A stretch of 64,000 nt of DNA, from NCBI GenBank assembly GCA_028551475.1, contig CM052355.1, forward strand, positions 20,487,580 to 20,551,579, in the 5' to 3' direction. Positions 35,101-47,900 of the stretch are shown in pieces (position 1 is the stretch's first letter; each line of letters opens with the position of its first letter). This DNA comes from Casuarina equisetifolia. Taxonomy: Eukaryota; Streptophyta; Magnoliopsida; Fagales; Casuarinaceae. Both the position numbers and the translations under genes were made by a program. Below the pieces are notes generated by a model. The model did no database searches, had not been told where the DNA came from, and saw only the letters and a list, made by a program, of their open reading frames with translations.

Positions 35101-37194
35101 CTAAAGTTCTTTTAATCTTTCTCTAAACTCACTTGGACATATTAACACAGAATCTACACAAAGACCACCTTTGGTGTGTGTGCAATCAATCTGGATCATC
35201 GAAAACATAATTTTCGTGGGAGTGTCAGGGTTCTCAACAAAAAGGTCACCCACATGATAATCGATCCAATTGCCTGGTTCCTGCAAATAACGTTCAGAGG
35301 TTGCATGCTGACCGTTCGATGCCGATAGCTGGAACCGGACAGGTTTAATGTCCCACCCATGTACTTGATCAAGGTTACAGACCCTTCGACCATATCTTTT
35401 GGATGATTTGCCTAGCTGAAGCCGGAAGAAGAGGCCATAAGTCCCCGCTGGAAATTCAAACTCTAGCTTTCCAATTACCTCAACCCACCAAATTTGTCGA
35501 AGGTATGCAACTGTGTGAAATCTACACGGCAAAGAAAATGAGCAGCTTGAAAAAGTCTTTCTGAGGAGTTGTTCTAGGAAGCTAATGGTTGAGCTTGTGA
35601 CATATTATTGTCGAGTGTAAGCTGAAAGGAAATTAACATAGAAATATGGTAAAAGTTTGAAAAATGGTCTGTTTTTTGCTTTCCCGATGATAGGATATAC
35701 AAATAAGAGGTGGTTTTCCTCCGTCCTAATTCTCTTCGTTGATCAAGTACGGATAAGTGTCATTAGTTCTCCTTTACGAAAATAAGTTCCACTTAACTAG
35801 AACAGAATTTCAAAACAAACATTGTTCTATAAAATAAAGCAATCTTTTTCAGTTTTCAATGTTTTCATTCATTAACTTATACGCAATACTTTCAGTTACT
35901 TTTGCCCCCAGGAGAAAAAGTACTTTTATAATACTTTAATTACTTTCTGGAGATGGTTCTATGAGAAAAAAACTGTAAATAGTTTAGGTTGTTCCATATT
36001 ACTAAGATATGCACATGAGGATTTGTTCAAATTAAATAAGCTTCCTCCTACTCTTGAGTTACCCTTCAAATTGTACATGACCTTCTATCTTAATGTAGAA
36101 CAATTCACACTGCTAATAAAAACCACTTGTTTTTCTTTTTCTTTTTTATTAACTATTATTAGAATAGTGAATTTCTAGCAATAACGGCTGAACATTTGCA
36201 GTAAAACATTACGGCAAGAGAAAAAGGATCATGTGGGAGATGTTTGCTAAAGCTTCTAATCAGAAGACATGATCATGGTTTCTAGATCATCTTCGAAGCG
36301 AAAATTTGAGTCTGCAGAAGCAACAAGCTCGTGCCAAACCAGGAAAGATTAGAAACTCGAATAGCTATCTAATTGATCTTCCGACGAGAAAGAAGGGATC
36401 ATTTCCACAGCAATTATTTCGCATCCAATCAAAACAACAACATAAAAACGATATCTCACCTGGATTCCTCAGTTGGGATAAAGTTCCAGTATCTTCGATC
36501 ATCTATCCCTGTTATCTTTAATGCCTTCGACGAAATTGACATACAAAGCTTACCACTACTCTTGTTCAACCACACTTCCTACATAGAAGACGAAAAGACT
36601 TTTGTCCAGTCATTTTTTCCTCATTTAAAAATAAAAGTAATAGAACTCGTGATAAACGAAAAAGAAAAGGAAAAATGAATTCAAGAAAAACAGTATAAAG
36701 CTCTCAGGGTTTAAGGAATAAAACATAGTAATTAGAGGATGGAAAACACATCACCTACTGTAGCTAGTTCATATTCACACTTATCCGTACCACTGCCAGC
36801 CAAATAAGAGGTGGTTTTACTCACTGCCAGTCACCAGTCAACCCATCACAAAAGTTGGGTAGGGTCAGAGATGTACCTTTGTCCCATCATCAAAGCGAAT
36901 GGGTCGACATAGTCTTGCGTAAATCTCTTTCTTAGACAAGTTCTTGGGATCTTCATGAAGAAATTTGTTAACAAGAAACTTATAATTTGAAGGCAACTTC
37001 GATTCCCACAGAAAATCAGCCCCAGAAGCACCACGGAAAGCCCTGTTCAGACTTGCCAGCTTACAGATCTCGGGTGGATCCAAGTACATGAGAATGGATG
37101 AGAGACAACTCTCGGGCAAGTCACCAAGGCTGGTTTTCTTTGGGGAAGGGCTTTCATTAGTCTGTACCGAGAACCCAGAGAAAGCAGCCCCCAT
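35101..37194 (-). CDS. F-box protein with phloem protein 2 domain, PP2-A13/A15 type (285 aa, 3 exons)
   Basis: Exons 37194-36877, 36578-36460 and 35521-35101, all GT-AG, 858 nt with stop. The start is MGAAFSG at 37194 rather than the in-frame Met 12 nt upstream, because family members begin MGA/MGN. The F-box is at about residues 23-70 ([20 protein letters not shown] ... [11 protein letters not shown]) and would recruit SKP1. Exon 2 gives [16 protein letters not shown] ... [19 protein letters not shown]. Exon 3 holds the PP2 lectin-like domain (about 145-283): [62 protein letters not shown]2 domains of this family bind glycans, so the protein probably links a glycosylated or otherwise bound substrate to an SCF ligase. 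Which member of the A11-A15 set it is cannot be told here. Confidence 0.94.
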
Positions 37195-37560
37195 AAGCAA
37201 GAACAAAGATTTCCGGGGCGGGGGGAAGGTGGTGAAAAAGAAAAAGAAAAAGAAAAAAAAAAAGAACCGAAGCTTCTTACGAGAAGGGGTTTAAAAGTTG
37301 CGAATGCGGTGATTACTTAGATGAGACACAGGGTGAGAAAGAGGTGATGACGCTGCCATTTTTGATATATCCTGAAGCAGAGTTCGTGCACAACAGGCCT
37401 CAACTGGGGAGAGAGGGGGAGGGCGGTTGAAAGAAAATAGGGATAAAGCTCCTAAAAAGAACGTGTATATGACTGTGCATGGAATATGTTTTGTGGGAAT
37501 AATAGTATTATATTCTAACACGTTTAAGGGACCTCTGGGAAAAGGGATCCAATCGATGAT
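37195..37560 (-). promoter_or_regulatory. Leader and proximal promoter of the F-box/PP2 gene
   Basis: On the gene strand, 37265-37231 is a CT-rich tract made of TTTTTC repeats, about 40-70 nt upstream of the ATG. It is a pyrimidine-rich leader of the kind common in plant 5' UTRs. No certain TATA box was found. Confidence 0.45.
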
Positions 37561-40500
37561 TCAGAGACGAATGGAACAAGTTCGTGGCTTCTTGGGGCAA
37601 AACTCTACAAGAAAAGAAACAAAAAGTGGCTTCATGGCCCCTGGTACCCGTTCAAGTGGGACCGTGTTTGCATTGAGTTTCTATTACATATTTATGGATT
37701 GATATAATTTCAATAAATAAAACAGATTAAAGAAGAACATAAAAAAAGTTGCGGTCATTTGAACCCAAGACTCAAACAATGATAATGAAAGGTTGCTTTT
37801 TCCTGCCTAATATTCACCCCTTGAACCTTGTTGATAGTTGAATCATAAACTATTACGCCACATAATTTATATTATGAGCACGTGTTGAACAATTCTTCTA
37901 AAAAATTTTAATGCTCAATCTTGGTGAAATTGGCAAATTTATTATTAAAATTGCAATAAAGAAATGAAACAAAATCAGATTATAGGCAAGAATGAAAATC
38001 TCACTCGCTTTGTAACAAGAAGCGATACCCGTATTATGATTATATCTTCATATAAATAACGTGTTCGTAGTGACCCAATGAACAAGTTGATCAATAATTT
38101 ATATGTTAATTTTGATCCGTTGTTACGAGAAGTGAGAGTTAATAATCTTAGAAACTCAATGGCGTGTAGGTGCTATCTGTGTTAATGGGTCCACGATTAC
38201 TTAATTTTGATTGGGGATTTAATTTATGTTTAGCATATCCATTAGGTTGGACAATCAAACAGTTTGATTTGGTGTTAATAGATGTCTTAGTCTTATATTG
38301 CTAAAGAGTCCATTGGAAATCTAAAATTCAATATTTTGCCTCTTTGATCATGAACAAAGATCCCTATGAGGCAAAAGAGTATGTTAAGTGTCATATGAGA
38401 AAAATATAAAGAGTTGAATTTTTACATTTAATAGCTTGAGATTTTAAATTAGATATAGGCTATTCCTTATAAAATCTAATAAATTTCAATTGAAAATTTT
38501 TATTAAATTTGACCTATTAATTTACAGAGACAATTTAGCTTTTCCTATTTCCAACTTATTCTTGCAAATGACCTTGATCTTTCCTGGATCATATGCTTAA
38601 GCCTAATAATTCGTTCAATCACAATTTTAGGCAAAACATTTCTAACCCTATCACTTAAGTATATTAACAAAATACTAATTTTAAACTCATCAAACCCTCA
38701 CATTCTCTCATTCGATTTATAAAAATATTTTTATTAATAATTAACTATTGAATCCAACTGTAATCTTGTTGAACATAAAATTGCAACAACAACTAATAAA
38801 TATCGATTAAGCACTGCATTCTTCTTCCCTTTTTTTTTTATCTTTTTTTAAAAGAAAATTCTAGACACGTCGTTTCTGATTTCACGCTTAGATTATTATG
38901 CTATACTGGAAGAAGGTTGAAATATCAGTGTTAAAAATTGATTTGCTTTCTATGATTCATTCAAAAGTGGGTCAAGCCGCATCTTTTGATACTTTAGTAT
39001 AAGATCTAGGTGAGATTTCTTATGGGATATTAAATTTTTAATTAGAAGTCAAACTTTTTTCAATTATATGATGATACGCATTTCTTAAAATATGAGGTTC
39101 TCATATATATATATATATATATATTTTTAAATCTACCATCCCATGTGACTAACGGAGAGTTTGTGGTCTGCTATAACAGCTTCGACGTTGGTTGAGAAAT
39201 TAATATTTTATTGGTGTCATTACCTTTCATATCACGATCAAGTCCGCCCAAAAGATTTGCTTCTTGGTGCCCTTAAATCTCAGTTGTGACGGTGATAAAA
39301 CCATAGTTAGGGTAAAACAAAGTGTAAAATCCATTTTTCTCTGAATTGTCCCTTTTCTTTTGGCAAATATGGGCTACTTTTTGTTACATTTCCTCTTATC
39401 AGACTATTATTCCCCTGGACATTCATATTGTGGCACATAAACTAATACTGATCACTGATAATGCCCTAGTTGCTGTCCATTTTTTGATTGAGAGTTTGTA
39501 AAGTGGAGAGCGGATATGCTTTAAAGATGGTTGATAAAATTCTTGACAAGAAGTTATTTCTTAGGAGTAAAATAAAACGAAGGTAAACTCAGTTTGGAGG
39601 AAATAAAAAATTTGAAATACTTAAGTAATTTATTTTTTTATAATTTAAATGTTAATATTTCACAATTTTTTACGTGAACTTAATAACAAATATACTCTGA
39701 AAATGCTAATTGACGCAAAGCAGTAGTACTTTTTTTGAAAATTATTTGGACCAAAAAATTTCTTTTGCAAAAAGATTATTTATTTTGGAATAAAGAATCT
39801 TAGTTAAAATAATCCCTATTTCCATCTTCATAGTTCCCATATAAGGCGTGAGAAAACATTTAACATTAAAGATGCAGATCTTTCATTACCTAAGGTACGG
39901 CTGATATGTTGAAAAGCATTCGCCATAAGATGAGAGCAGGCTCAAATTAAAGGATTTGACACCAAAAGAACCTTTGGAAAAAAAAAAAGAAAGAATGAAA
40001 AGCAAATTTTTCAAACCTATGATCTAATCTTTAGCAACTTATTTCGCAAGAACGATTACGAAAAATTCTACAAGGTTCAAATAAAACCCTATAGAAACCA
40101 TGTATAACAACGACTTGTTGGTCCCCCCACGCTCTATCGGACATTATCTTCGGTACTGTTTAATGAAAAAAATATCAAAATTTATATAGCAAAGAATACT
40201 TAGATCAACCATAGTTAAATATGATCTAGAAAAACGAAATCCATAGGCAATATATTTTAGTAACTCAGAAAAGAGTTAATCACTTGTTAATAAATTAAGA
40301 ATTTTCTTTAAACCATTCAAGCAAATTAGGTGTCCTAGTCTACGAGAATCATTCTCACTAAGCTACAAGGACTACAAGTTTTCGCTCATGGTTTAAATTA
40401 ACGGAGCAACGATCCGATTTCCCACTTATTTAATTAGAAAATCCAAAATGGTGGGGGCATTGCCACCCCCTTCGAAATGCATTCACATCACGTTCTTAAT

Positions 40501-42000
40501 TAGCTAAGAGAAGCCCCAAGTGGTTCTAGATTCAAACAATTCATGTCAGAACTCCCTTTAAAAAAAATGAAAAAAGGGTTTGTTTTACTTGTGAGGGTTT
40601 CCGAGCGGCTCCATTGTCTTTAGAGTAGAAGCACCTACGACTCGTATTGTCGGGTGTTGTAGCCCTAGTTCCTATAGTCTTACTGTTCAGTTCCTGTGTA
40701 TTCTTTTGGGGGTACAATTTATATTTCTCTGTTTATAGTAGTGACTATATACGTAGTTCAATTCTACTTTTTTCTTTTAAAAAAAAATTGATGTTACAAT
40801 GTATGTACTCAATTCAGACCTCATGATTAGAATTTTTACTAACTTGACACTAAATTTAAGAAACTAGTTTTACAATTTCCCATTGAAGACCAAAGAATCT
40901 TTTTAGTCTTGCGAACATTTTTTATGCTGTTATTGTTGGACTAGGTTCCTCCTAGGTTCTGTCCGAAAGAAAGCATATGATTCCCATCTTCGTCTAGCCA
41001 TCTCATTGGTATATATTCGCAAATGGATCGACCACGTTACTTAATCTTGGTTCGTTGATACAGCACATTCTCTCTGCAAATCGATTTTTTTAGAAAGAAA
41101 AAAAAAACGTAAAAGAAGATAGAGCTCCAGCTGAAAATGAAATTCAAGGACTCAAAATATCTCACTTGGTTGATATTAAAAAAATTGCTGTCCCCAGTCT
41201 TCCTAAGCACTTGAATCACGTGGTTATATTCTAGAGTGTGATTCCATTTGGTACTAAGAAAATAAACTATGCGGTAATTGGTTGTCATTGGTCAAGTTTA
41301 TTTATTCGGGAAAAGATAGGGTAGGTTGGAAATCCCAATAGAAAACTTGTATGCTTGATTCGGGGTCCATGAGCACTAAGCGATTGGATAAAGGTGGATT
41401 GCCAGATTAGTCCAAAGTATTACAGTGAATACTCACTTGGGATCAATGGGTTCGAGTGGACCGATGATAAAAGTATTTTCTGGATCAAAGGGGTAGGAGT
41501 GGACGTTGGGTTCTTCTGACTTTCACTTGAAACTCTCAACTAACTAATACATCTAATCAAATAGCCCTTCCAAATAATTCTCAAGAAGTTGCAGTTCACC
41601 GTAGAAGAAAATGCGCTGTTCCAACATAAGCGATAATAAAATGTAAGAAAAGCCTGTTTTTCTAAAAGCAATCTTACTAATGAATCAATAAACAGTTTAT
41701 AGTTGGAAGGCAGGTTAACTTAAAAGTTAACACTAATATTGAAGGATCCGTTTATTTAAACATCACTTCAAGGATATTTTCTTCCAGGGTGAAAAGTTTA
41801 TCCAGCACAAGGTAGAACAAATTCAATGTGAGTTTTAAAGGTTTATTCTAAAAGTTAGTTCAAAAATTAAAAATTCTTTTTTCTTCACTCAAACTTTATT
41901 TCAATAATTTTTTTTTCAATGTGAAAGGCTCCTTCTTTATACATCAGCCAATAGGCTAGTTGATAAGTCAATTTCACTAATGAGTTTGATATGAGGGCTT
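37561..42000. other. 4.4-kb AT-rich intergenic region, no gene recognised
   Basis: I read both strands for conserved protein segments, tRNA and LTR ends and found none. There is a (TA)n run at about 39103-39122 and poly-T/poly-A runs. Some stretches (about 38150-38450, 40300-40550) have the look of old repeats but no partner in this window. Confidence 0.55.
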
Positions 42001-43164
42001 TAATAACCCTCGCAGGCTGATGTGTTGGTATGAACTGTAAGAATGTATGGTAAGGAAAGTCCATGATGAAGAATTTGAACCATGTTGAGGAATGTCTATT
42101 GGTACAAATGACTGTTGTTTGGTCAATAAAGAGGATAAAATAAATGGAGAGTTGTTTGTTTATTATATGAAATAGAGATCAATCTTTATATGCTTAGTTT
42201 TGATATGGAACATAGGATTGGCAAAGAGAGATAAGGCTAAGAAATTGTGATCCCATACTATTGGAGGTCAAAGTAAGGAGATGTTAAGATCTTTTAATGA
42301 GGCCTCAATCCGTATAATTTTTACAATAGTATCTAGAAGACTCTTGAATTTCGCTTTAGTGCTAAATCAAACAACATTTTACTATTTTCAAGAATTCTAA
42401 GAAACAAGATTATTGCCAAGGTAGATATAAAAGCCTTTTGTTGATCATCGATCATCATATTCACCGGCCCATTTGGCATTGGAGTAAGCTTGTAAAGTAT
42501 CAAGATTACCCTTGGTGAGTTGGATGCCATATCATGGAGTATTTGCAAGGAAACAAATAATTATTTTTACATAAGTTTAATGAGTGGTGATTAGAGCATA
42601 CATATATTAGCATGCTATATTGACAGCATATGAAATATCAAGAGATGAGGATTAAGTATTGTAAAGAGCCAATGATACTTTTACAATTCATAGGATCTAA
42701 GAATGGTTTTCCATCATTAATGGAAGGGGATGTCCTATTGTGCAAGGTATAAAGACATGATATGCATCACCCATTTTTGCATGATGAAGAATTTTAAGTG
42801 CAAATTTAGCTTATTGTAGGAAGAGACCTTTTGAATGTCAAGCTTCAACTCCAAGCAAATAGTATAGTTCACCAACTTTCCTTAATATCAAACTCATTTT
42901 AGAGTTGTTGGATGATTTATGCTAATGGAGCATTTGGATTTCCTATTAAAGGTTGATCAACCATTGATGTTGGGTCATGTAGACTTCTTCATCAAGGGTA
43001 CCATGTAAAAATGCATTTTTGACATCAAGTTGTTTGATTTCCAAACCTTTAGTGTAGGCAATTGCAATTATGGTCTTAATGGTGATGGGTTTTGACACTA
43101 GACTAAATGTTTCATTATAATCAATTCTTAGAAGTTGATGGAATCCTTTAGCAATGAGACATAC

Positions 43165-43771
43165 TGATACCGGACGGAGAGGAGAAAAATAAAAAGATAA
43201 AATTATCTTTGTAAACTAAGGATACAGATAATTCACCACCTTAGAATTCAAGGATACAAAGAACAATTATCTCTGTAAACTAAGGATACAGATATCTCAC
43301 CACCTTAGAATACAAGGATACAAATAACAATTATCTTTGAAAACTAAGGATACAGAAAACTCACCACCTTAGAATTCAAGGACAAACACTCACCACTCTA
43401 TTGGAAGTAGTTCCAAAGAGATACAGAGCAAATGAAGCTCACCACTCTTGCCACAAGCAAAGAGATACAGAACTTAAAAGGAAAGCTTAAAGTTTATACT
43501 CAAATCTCACAACTCAATGCTCTACTACACAATGGTACTAGCTATTTATAGGAAACTAAGTCACCCATACTCATAAATAGCCAACTACTATCTTCCTAAC
43601 TACTTCCTCTTAATTACCAACCACTTATTCTCATCTGCCAACTACCAACCACTTACTTCCCAACCACTTGGTCAATCTTTTCAAGCTTCTTTGGATTGGG
43701 CTTATATAGATTGGGCCACATTATCACCAATATTTAGGCTTGGGCTTGGTTTGTGTAGGATGGCCACATCA
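43165..43771. mobile_element. Solo LTR, 607 bp, TSD CATAC
   Basis: Begins TGATACCGGACGG and ends GGCCACATCA, i.e. TG...CA. It is flanked by CATAC on both sides (43160-43164 and 43772-43776). The flanking copia RT frame is uninterrupted once the block and one CATAC are removed, which fixes both ends. It contains a TATA-like CTATTTATAGG (about 43545) and three 64-bp tandem units. No coding. The orientation was not decided. Confidence 0.9.
43201..43392. repeat. Three tandem 64-bp units within the solo LTR
   Basis: Units start at 43201, 43265 and 43329, each opening AATTATCT.TG.AAACTAAG and containing CTCACCACCTTAGAAT-like text. They differ by a few bases. Shorter degenerate pieces ('actcaccactct') follow to about 43450. 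Repeated LTR upstream elements of this sort can be promoter or enhancer modules. Confidence 0.9.
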
Positions 43772-45000
43772 CATACTATGTAGTGTTCATGTGTTCCATT
43801 AAAGTGGAGTTTTACTTTGTAGATTCATCTACATCTTATTGATGTGACATAGGAAGGAGATGGCACAAGTTCTTATGTTTGTTTTTTTTAGAAAAGCAAT
43901 GTACTTGTATGTCTTTGCTTTACCCAAATTAGGGTCTATGTTGGCTTCAATAAAATTTAAAGGTTCCTTATTAGGATGTATTGAAGCAATTAGGGAGTAT
44001 GTATGTTGACAAGTGATTTTTTGTTGTTGTATGATACCTCGTTTAAGTTGAGGAATGGTATTATGATTTGGAGGTTGAGAAGGAGAAAGTAGTAGTTTCT
44101 AGATTGATGAATTATTTCTTCGGTCATTTGATTCATTGACCTTTGGCATTGTACTTGATGACAATGATGGTCCTTGATTTTGCAAGTTGTTGAGTGGTAA
44201 CAATGATTGTAAAGGAATTGACGGTTGAATTTTTTATTTGCTGTCAGATTTGTTTTCTTTTTGAATGAAGGGATATTCTTCTTCATCAAACATAGTGTCT
44301 ACAACTATATATGTTTATTTCATTTGATGTAAAGGCATTGGTAGTCTTTGTAGCCCAATACATAACCTAGGAAAACATAGGAGGTTGAACAAGAATTTAA
44401 GTTATGTTTGGTGTTGATCTAAGATAGGGATAGGCCAAATGTCCAAATACTTTTAGATGAGAGATGGCTAGCTTTCGTTTAAACAACATTATTCATGGTA
44501 TTTTACTTCGAATAATGGGGCTTGGCACCTTATTTATAATATGACTAGTTGTTTTAAAAGCAAAGTCCCAATAACGTTAAGGGTTGTGGGCTTGATTTAG
44601 CATGAAAAGTCCTGTTTCAATTATATGTCTAAGTTTACATTTGGTGGAACCATTTTGAAATGAAGCATATAGGCTTGAGATCTTTTGGTGAATGCCCAAT
44701 TTTCTAATAAGTTGTGAAAAGGCTTGATGTAAATTCAACAGCCCCATCGCATTGGATATTTTCCTTTTTTGTTTGAAAGTGATTTTTAAGGGACAACATT
44801 ATTGGAGCAAGCTACCAAATATCAAAATGGATTAATTAAGCCCATGGGAAATTATTTGTAGAAGGAATTATGATGAGGGCACTTTTGCCTATTCTACATG
44901 TTTGACAAAAAAAAAAACATGAACCCCTTTGTTTTCCTTCTTATAGTAGACGAAATAGAACAATTATCCACCTCAAAGATTGACCCATTGCTCATCAAAT

Positions 45001-45600
45001 CTTTGTCAATGACAATTTTGTAGAATTGTCGGCCTTGTAGAGAGAAAATGATAGTGAAGCCTTTTTTTTTCTTTTTCGTGAGAGCGGCAGGTTTTGGGAC
45101 TTAGAGTTCCTTCTTCGAAAAGTCACAGTGTGGTGTGTTACCAAAAATACCCTAAACAGCATGGCAGTGGCAGTATCACAAGAATTGGCCACATTTTAAT
45201 TTCTCGGCAGCATCACTTGTTTAACATGACATTATGCTTGCTAGGCTTTTTCTTACTTGCTCGGGCTCTCTCTCTTAAGGACATGGACGGAGCCTTTTCG
45301 TTACTTGCAAACCCACTTTGAGCTAGACCTTTCCTCTTCTTTCTTTACATCAACATTAGTTTTATTTTTCACATGATGTAGTCCACCAAGGCCTTAATAA
45401 TCTAGACAATAAAAATGTTCCGTCAAATTACAATATCCAAATATACACGAAGGTCATGAGAATAATTTTATTTAACATTTCCATGATTAAAGAGAGATGA
45501 TATTTCCCTAAAAAAAATTTATTTAATAATATAAGAAATATTATTTCATTTAAGTACATAGTCGTGGAGATATGCATAAGTTATCACTCATCATCAAAAA
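45001..45600. other. Unassigned, slightly G+C richer segment
   Basis: 45060-45330 differs in composition from its surroundings and has a plus frame of 75 codons (45094-45321) without recognisable motifs. It starts after a run of T and could be a gene fragment carried by a transposon, but I cannot identify it. Confidence 0.35.
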
Positions 45601-47900
45601 TATTAGCTTACACATCTCAAGAATAAAGTTGTCACCAATTATCCATGGCTTATTAACTGTAGGAAAACCCTCTAAGTGTTACTATAGTTGTCTTCTTTTG
45701 ATGTGATATGTGCTAGCATATGCCACCAACACCAAGAATTGTTTCCTATCCATATGCATGTCTATTGTGATACTTTAACTTCAACAAGCTATTAATGACA
45801 CCTTTACCTTATCTTCCACATTATCCATCTGTGTTTTTTTCTCAAATGCAATGTAGAAACTTTGAGAAGCTTAATTTCCTAGCTATTTGGCCTACTCACC
45901 AAAATGCTTAGACTCCAAAAGAGCTATTAATGATATTTTATTCTTCCTATATTCCTAGTTAAGAGAATCCAAGTTTACTAGAGGACTCACTCCTCTTATA
46001 TTCCATAGAATGATGCTAGACATCAGGAATGGAAGATGTAGTACCATCCAATGTAGGCGACCTATTATTCAAAGTTTTGACAAATTGATCATCTTTTGAC
46101 CTTGTCTTATCTTGAGTTTCCATGAAATTTTTGATACATTGGCCTCTTCACCCAAATCTTGTTGGCTCTTACTACCTTTCTTAACTACTATATCCTAAAA
46201 CCTTTGCCTTATATCTTCCATGCATTTTAGCTATTGCAAATTTTGTTGGACTATGCTCTCCACCTTTTCCTTAAAATCCTCATCTAAAAGTGCCCCAAAC
46301 CAATTATGATCTTCAAGAGCTAATCAATTCGATGTGATGCTCCTTTCCATGGCATTGTCACTATTAGCTCGTGATCTTTTTGAATGACAGGTGTAAAATT
46401 GTTGCTTTTCCTCCTCATTTCTTTATTGTAGTCTTGTGCTCACCTTTTGTACAGTCTCCTTAGTGTGGCAACTTACTGTAGATAGCCTTTCTTTGGTTGT
46501 CCTACTATTTTCCTTGCCTTGCTAGAATGTTCTTGTGTCTTGCATGGTAGTTTAATTCTTTGAGGCCTTCTATCAAATAACTAGCTCCTGATGCGGATCT
46601 ATCATAGTCTACTCTTGTTGCTACCCAACGACTATTACCATGCTTGATTGCTCAAGTGGGAAATGTCTTGCTACCCAGTAATGACCCTAGTCTTATTATT
46701 TTCCTACATCTTGCCTTGTTGCACCGAGCCAAAAAAGCTTACTTTTGCACTTTGGTAACAAGATCCTTTTTGGAACGTGTTGTCAAGCACCTACCATGCG
46801 CTCCATGTCTTGATTTCCCTTGTGAGCTTCAACCTTGGCAGTGTCCACCCTGTCTATATTTGTCATGGTGGCCAAGCTAGAAACGCCCTTTTCAATGCAT
46901 TGTTGCCTACTTCCCCCTTTCTGAAAGCTGCTTTTCTTCCCATGTTGGTTGAGCCAGAAGTGTCTTTGTTATGCATGTTAGTGCATGCTTCCCCCAGCCA
47001 AGTGAGATTGATGGCCCATGTGTGTGTGAGTGATTGTTCTGTCCATGAAGCTTGTATCTTGCTCACGTGAGTTTCAATGTCCATACACACCCATGCAATG
47101 CTATGAGTGACTACGCTATCTAGAACACTCATGTCCTTTGTAGGTGAGTTCCTTTGTCTACACCTGCCGATGTGAATGCAAGCGAGCATGTTATCCATAA
47201 TGCCCACATTCATAATGGGCAGTCTTGTGTCTACATACACCCATGTTTATGTGAGCAACCACGCTATCTGCAAAGCCCTCATCCTTTGCATAGGAGTCCC
47301 CCTATTCACACATGCATGTGTTCGTGTTAGCAACCACGTTGTCCACAACACTCACATCCTACTATTGTCTTGACACTGTGCCTAACTCAATTGAAGCATT
47401 TCATTGAGTGTTTGGTTCATGACTCTACATTCGCCAATAACTTTGCCCGATCATGGCCTTAGGAATGGCAATGGGAGCAAAGCATAGCCTCACCTCGCAC
47501 TAGATCACCTAAACAAATGGCTTTCAAGATCCCAAAGTGACCTAAAATTTCGTCAAAAGTGATTTCCTTAAATCCATCTCTAAGCATATCTGTGCAAACA
47601 TGGGATACTTGTCCTTCTGTATTCGGAGATTAGAGCACAAAAACATCTCCAATTGGTTGCAAATCTTTTCCAAAGCTCTTAGGTTGTGGAATTTATATGG
47701 AAATTATGACATATAAATCTATAGAGTTGTTGTAGTAGGGGTTACTGATGCTATCATTGTCTAACCAAAGCAATAAAAACCTCGCCCCTTCAGAAATCCT
47801 CCCTTTACGTAACCACAATGTCCTGAAATCTTCATCAGTATGGAGACGGATCAAGATTTGTATTAGATACTTTATGTTAGATATAATAGCCAACCAAGAA
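45600..47900 (-). mobile_element. LINE (L1-type) fragment: ORF1 and endonuclease N-terminus
   Basis: The minus strand at about 47880-47460 encodes FRTLWLRKGRISEGARFLLL, then, in another frame, FLCSNLRIQKDKYPMFAQIC and EMDLRKSLL. This is the pattern of the DUF4283-type domain of plant LINE ORF1 (RFxxxW ... FARICVEIDL). At about 46025-45900 it reads ILWNIRGV followed by KNKISLIALLESKHFGE, the start of an L1 apurinic-type endonuclease (W-N-x-R-G ... L-L-E-x-K). A later PWIIGDNFIL-like segment (about 45660-45620) matches the G-D-F-N motif. No reverse transcriptase follows, so it is truncated. Confidence 0.7.
47079..47365. repeat. Four diverged tandem units of 73-77 bp
   Basis: Units start near 47079, 47156, 47229 and 47303. 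Each has the pattern (GTC)TACAC..CCATG ... GTGAGCAACCACGCTATC ... CTCAT.CTTTG. They lie in the region expected for the variable C-terminal half of LINE ORF1 on the minus strand, where an open frame (47240-46863) spans part of them. Confidence 0.72.

Larger units (their letters stand above)
42040..45000 (-). mobile_element. Degenerate Ty1/copia fragment on the minus strand, split by a solo LTR
   Basis: Minus strand, from high to low coordinates: integrase-side remains (about 44950-43790); RT N-terminal segment from 43164 down to 42965, open and well preserved (LIAKGFHQLLRIDYNETF, LDVKNAFLHGTLDEEVYM); RNase H (LDTLQAYSNAKWAGEYDD, about 42510-42440); and a tail TKHIKIDLYFI (about 42205-42170). 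The RT frame continues across 43165-43771 if the solo LTR and one target copy are removed. LTRs of the host element were not found. Confidence 0.8.

Noticed and set aside
36306..36678. Two overlapping plus-strand frames near the F-box/PP2 gene
   Set aside because: They overlap exon 2 of the minus-strand gene, whose translation matches the family; the plus frames have no motif.
37088..37294. Plus-strand frame ending in poly-Lys
   Set aside because: Antisense to exon 1 and the CT-rich leader; the Lys run is the microsatellite.
40580..40700. Possible tRNA-like G+C richer patch
   Set aside because: No acceptor stem, anticodon arm or GGTTCRA box could be assembled.
43201..43392. CRISPR-like array
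   Set aside because: Units are directly contiguous without unique spacers and lie in a plant LTR.
46644..47070. Plus-strand frames rich in Leu, Pro and Cys
   Set aside because: Antisense to LINE-derived sequence and without recognisable domains.
47079..47365. CRISPR-like or satellite array
   Set aside because: Only four diverged units, no spacers, within LINE sequence.
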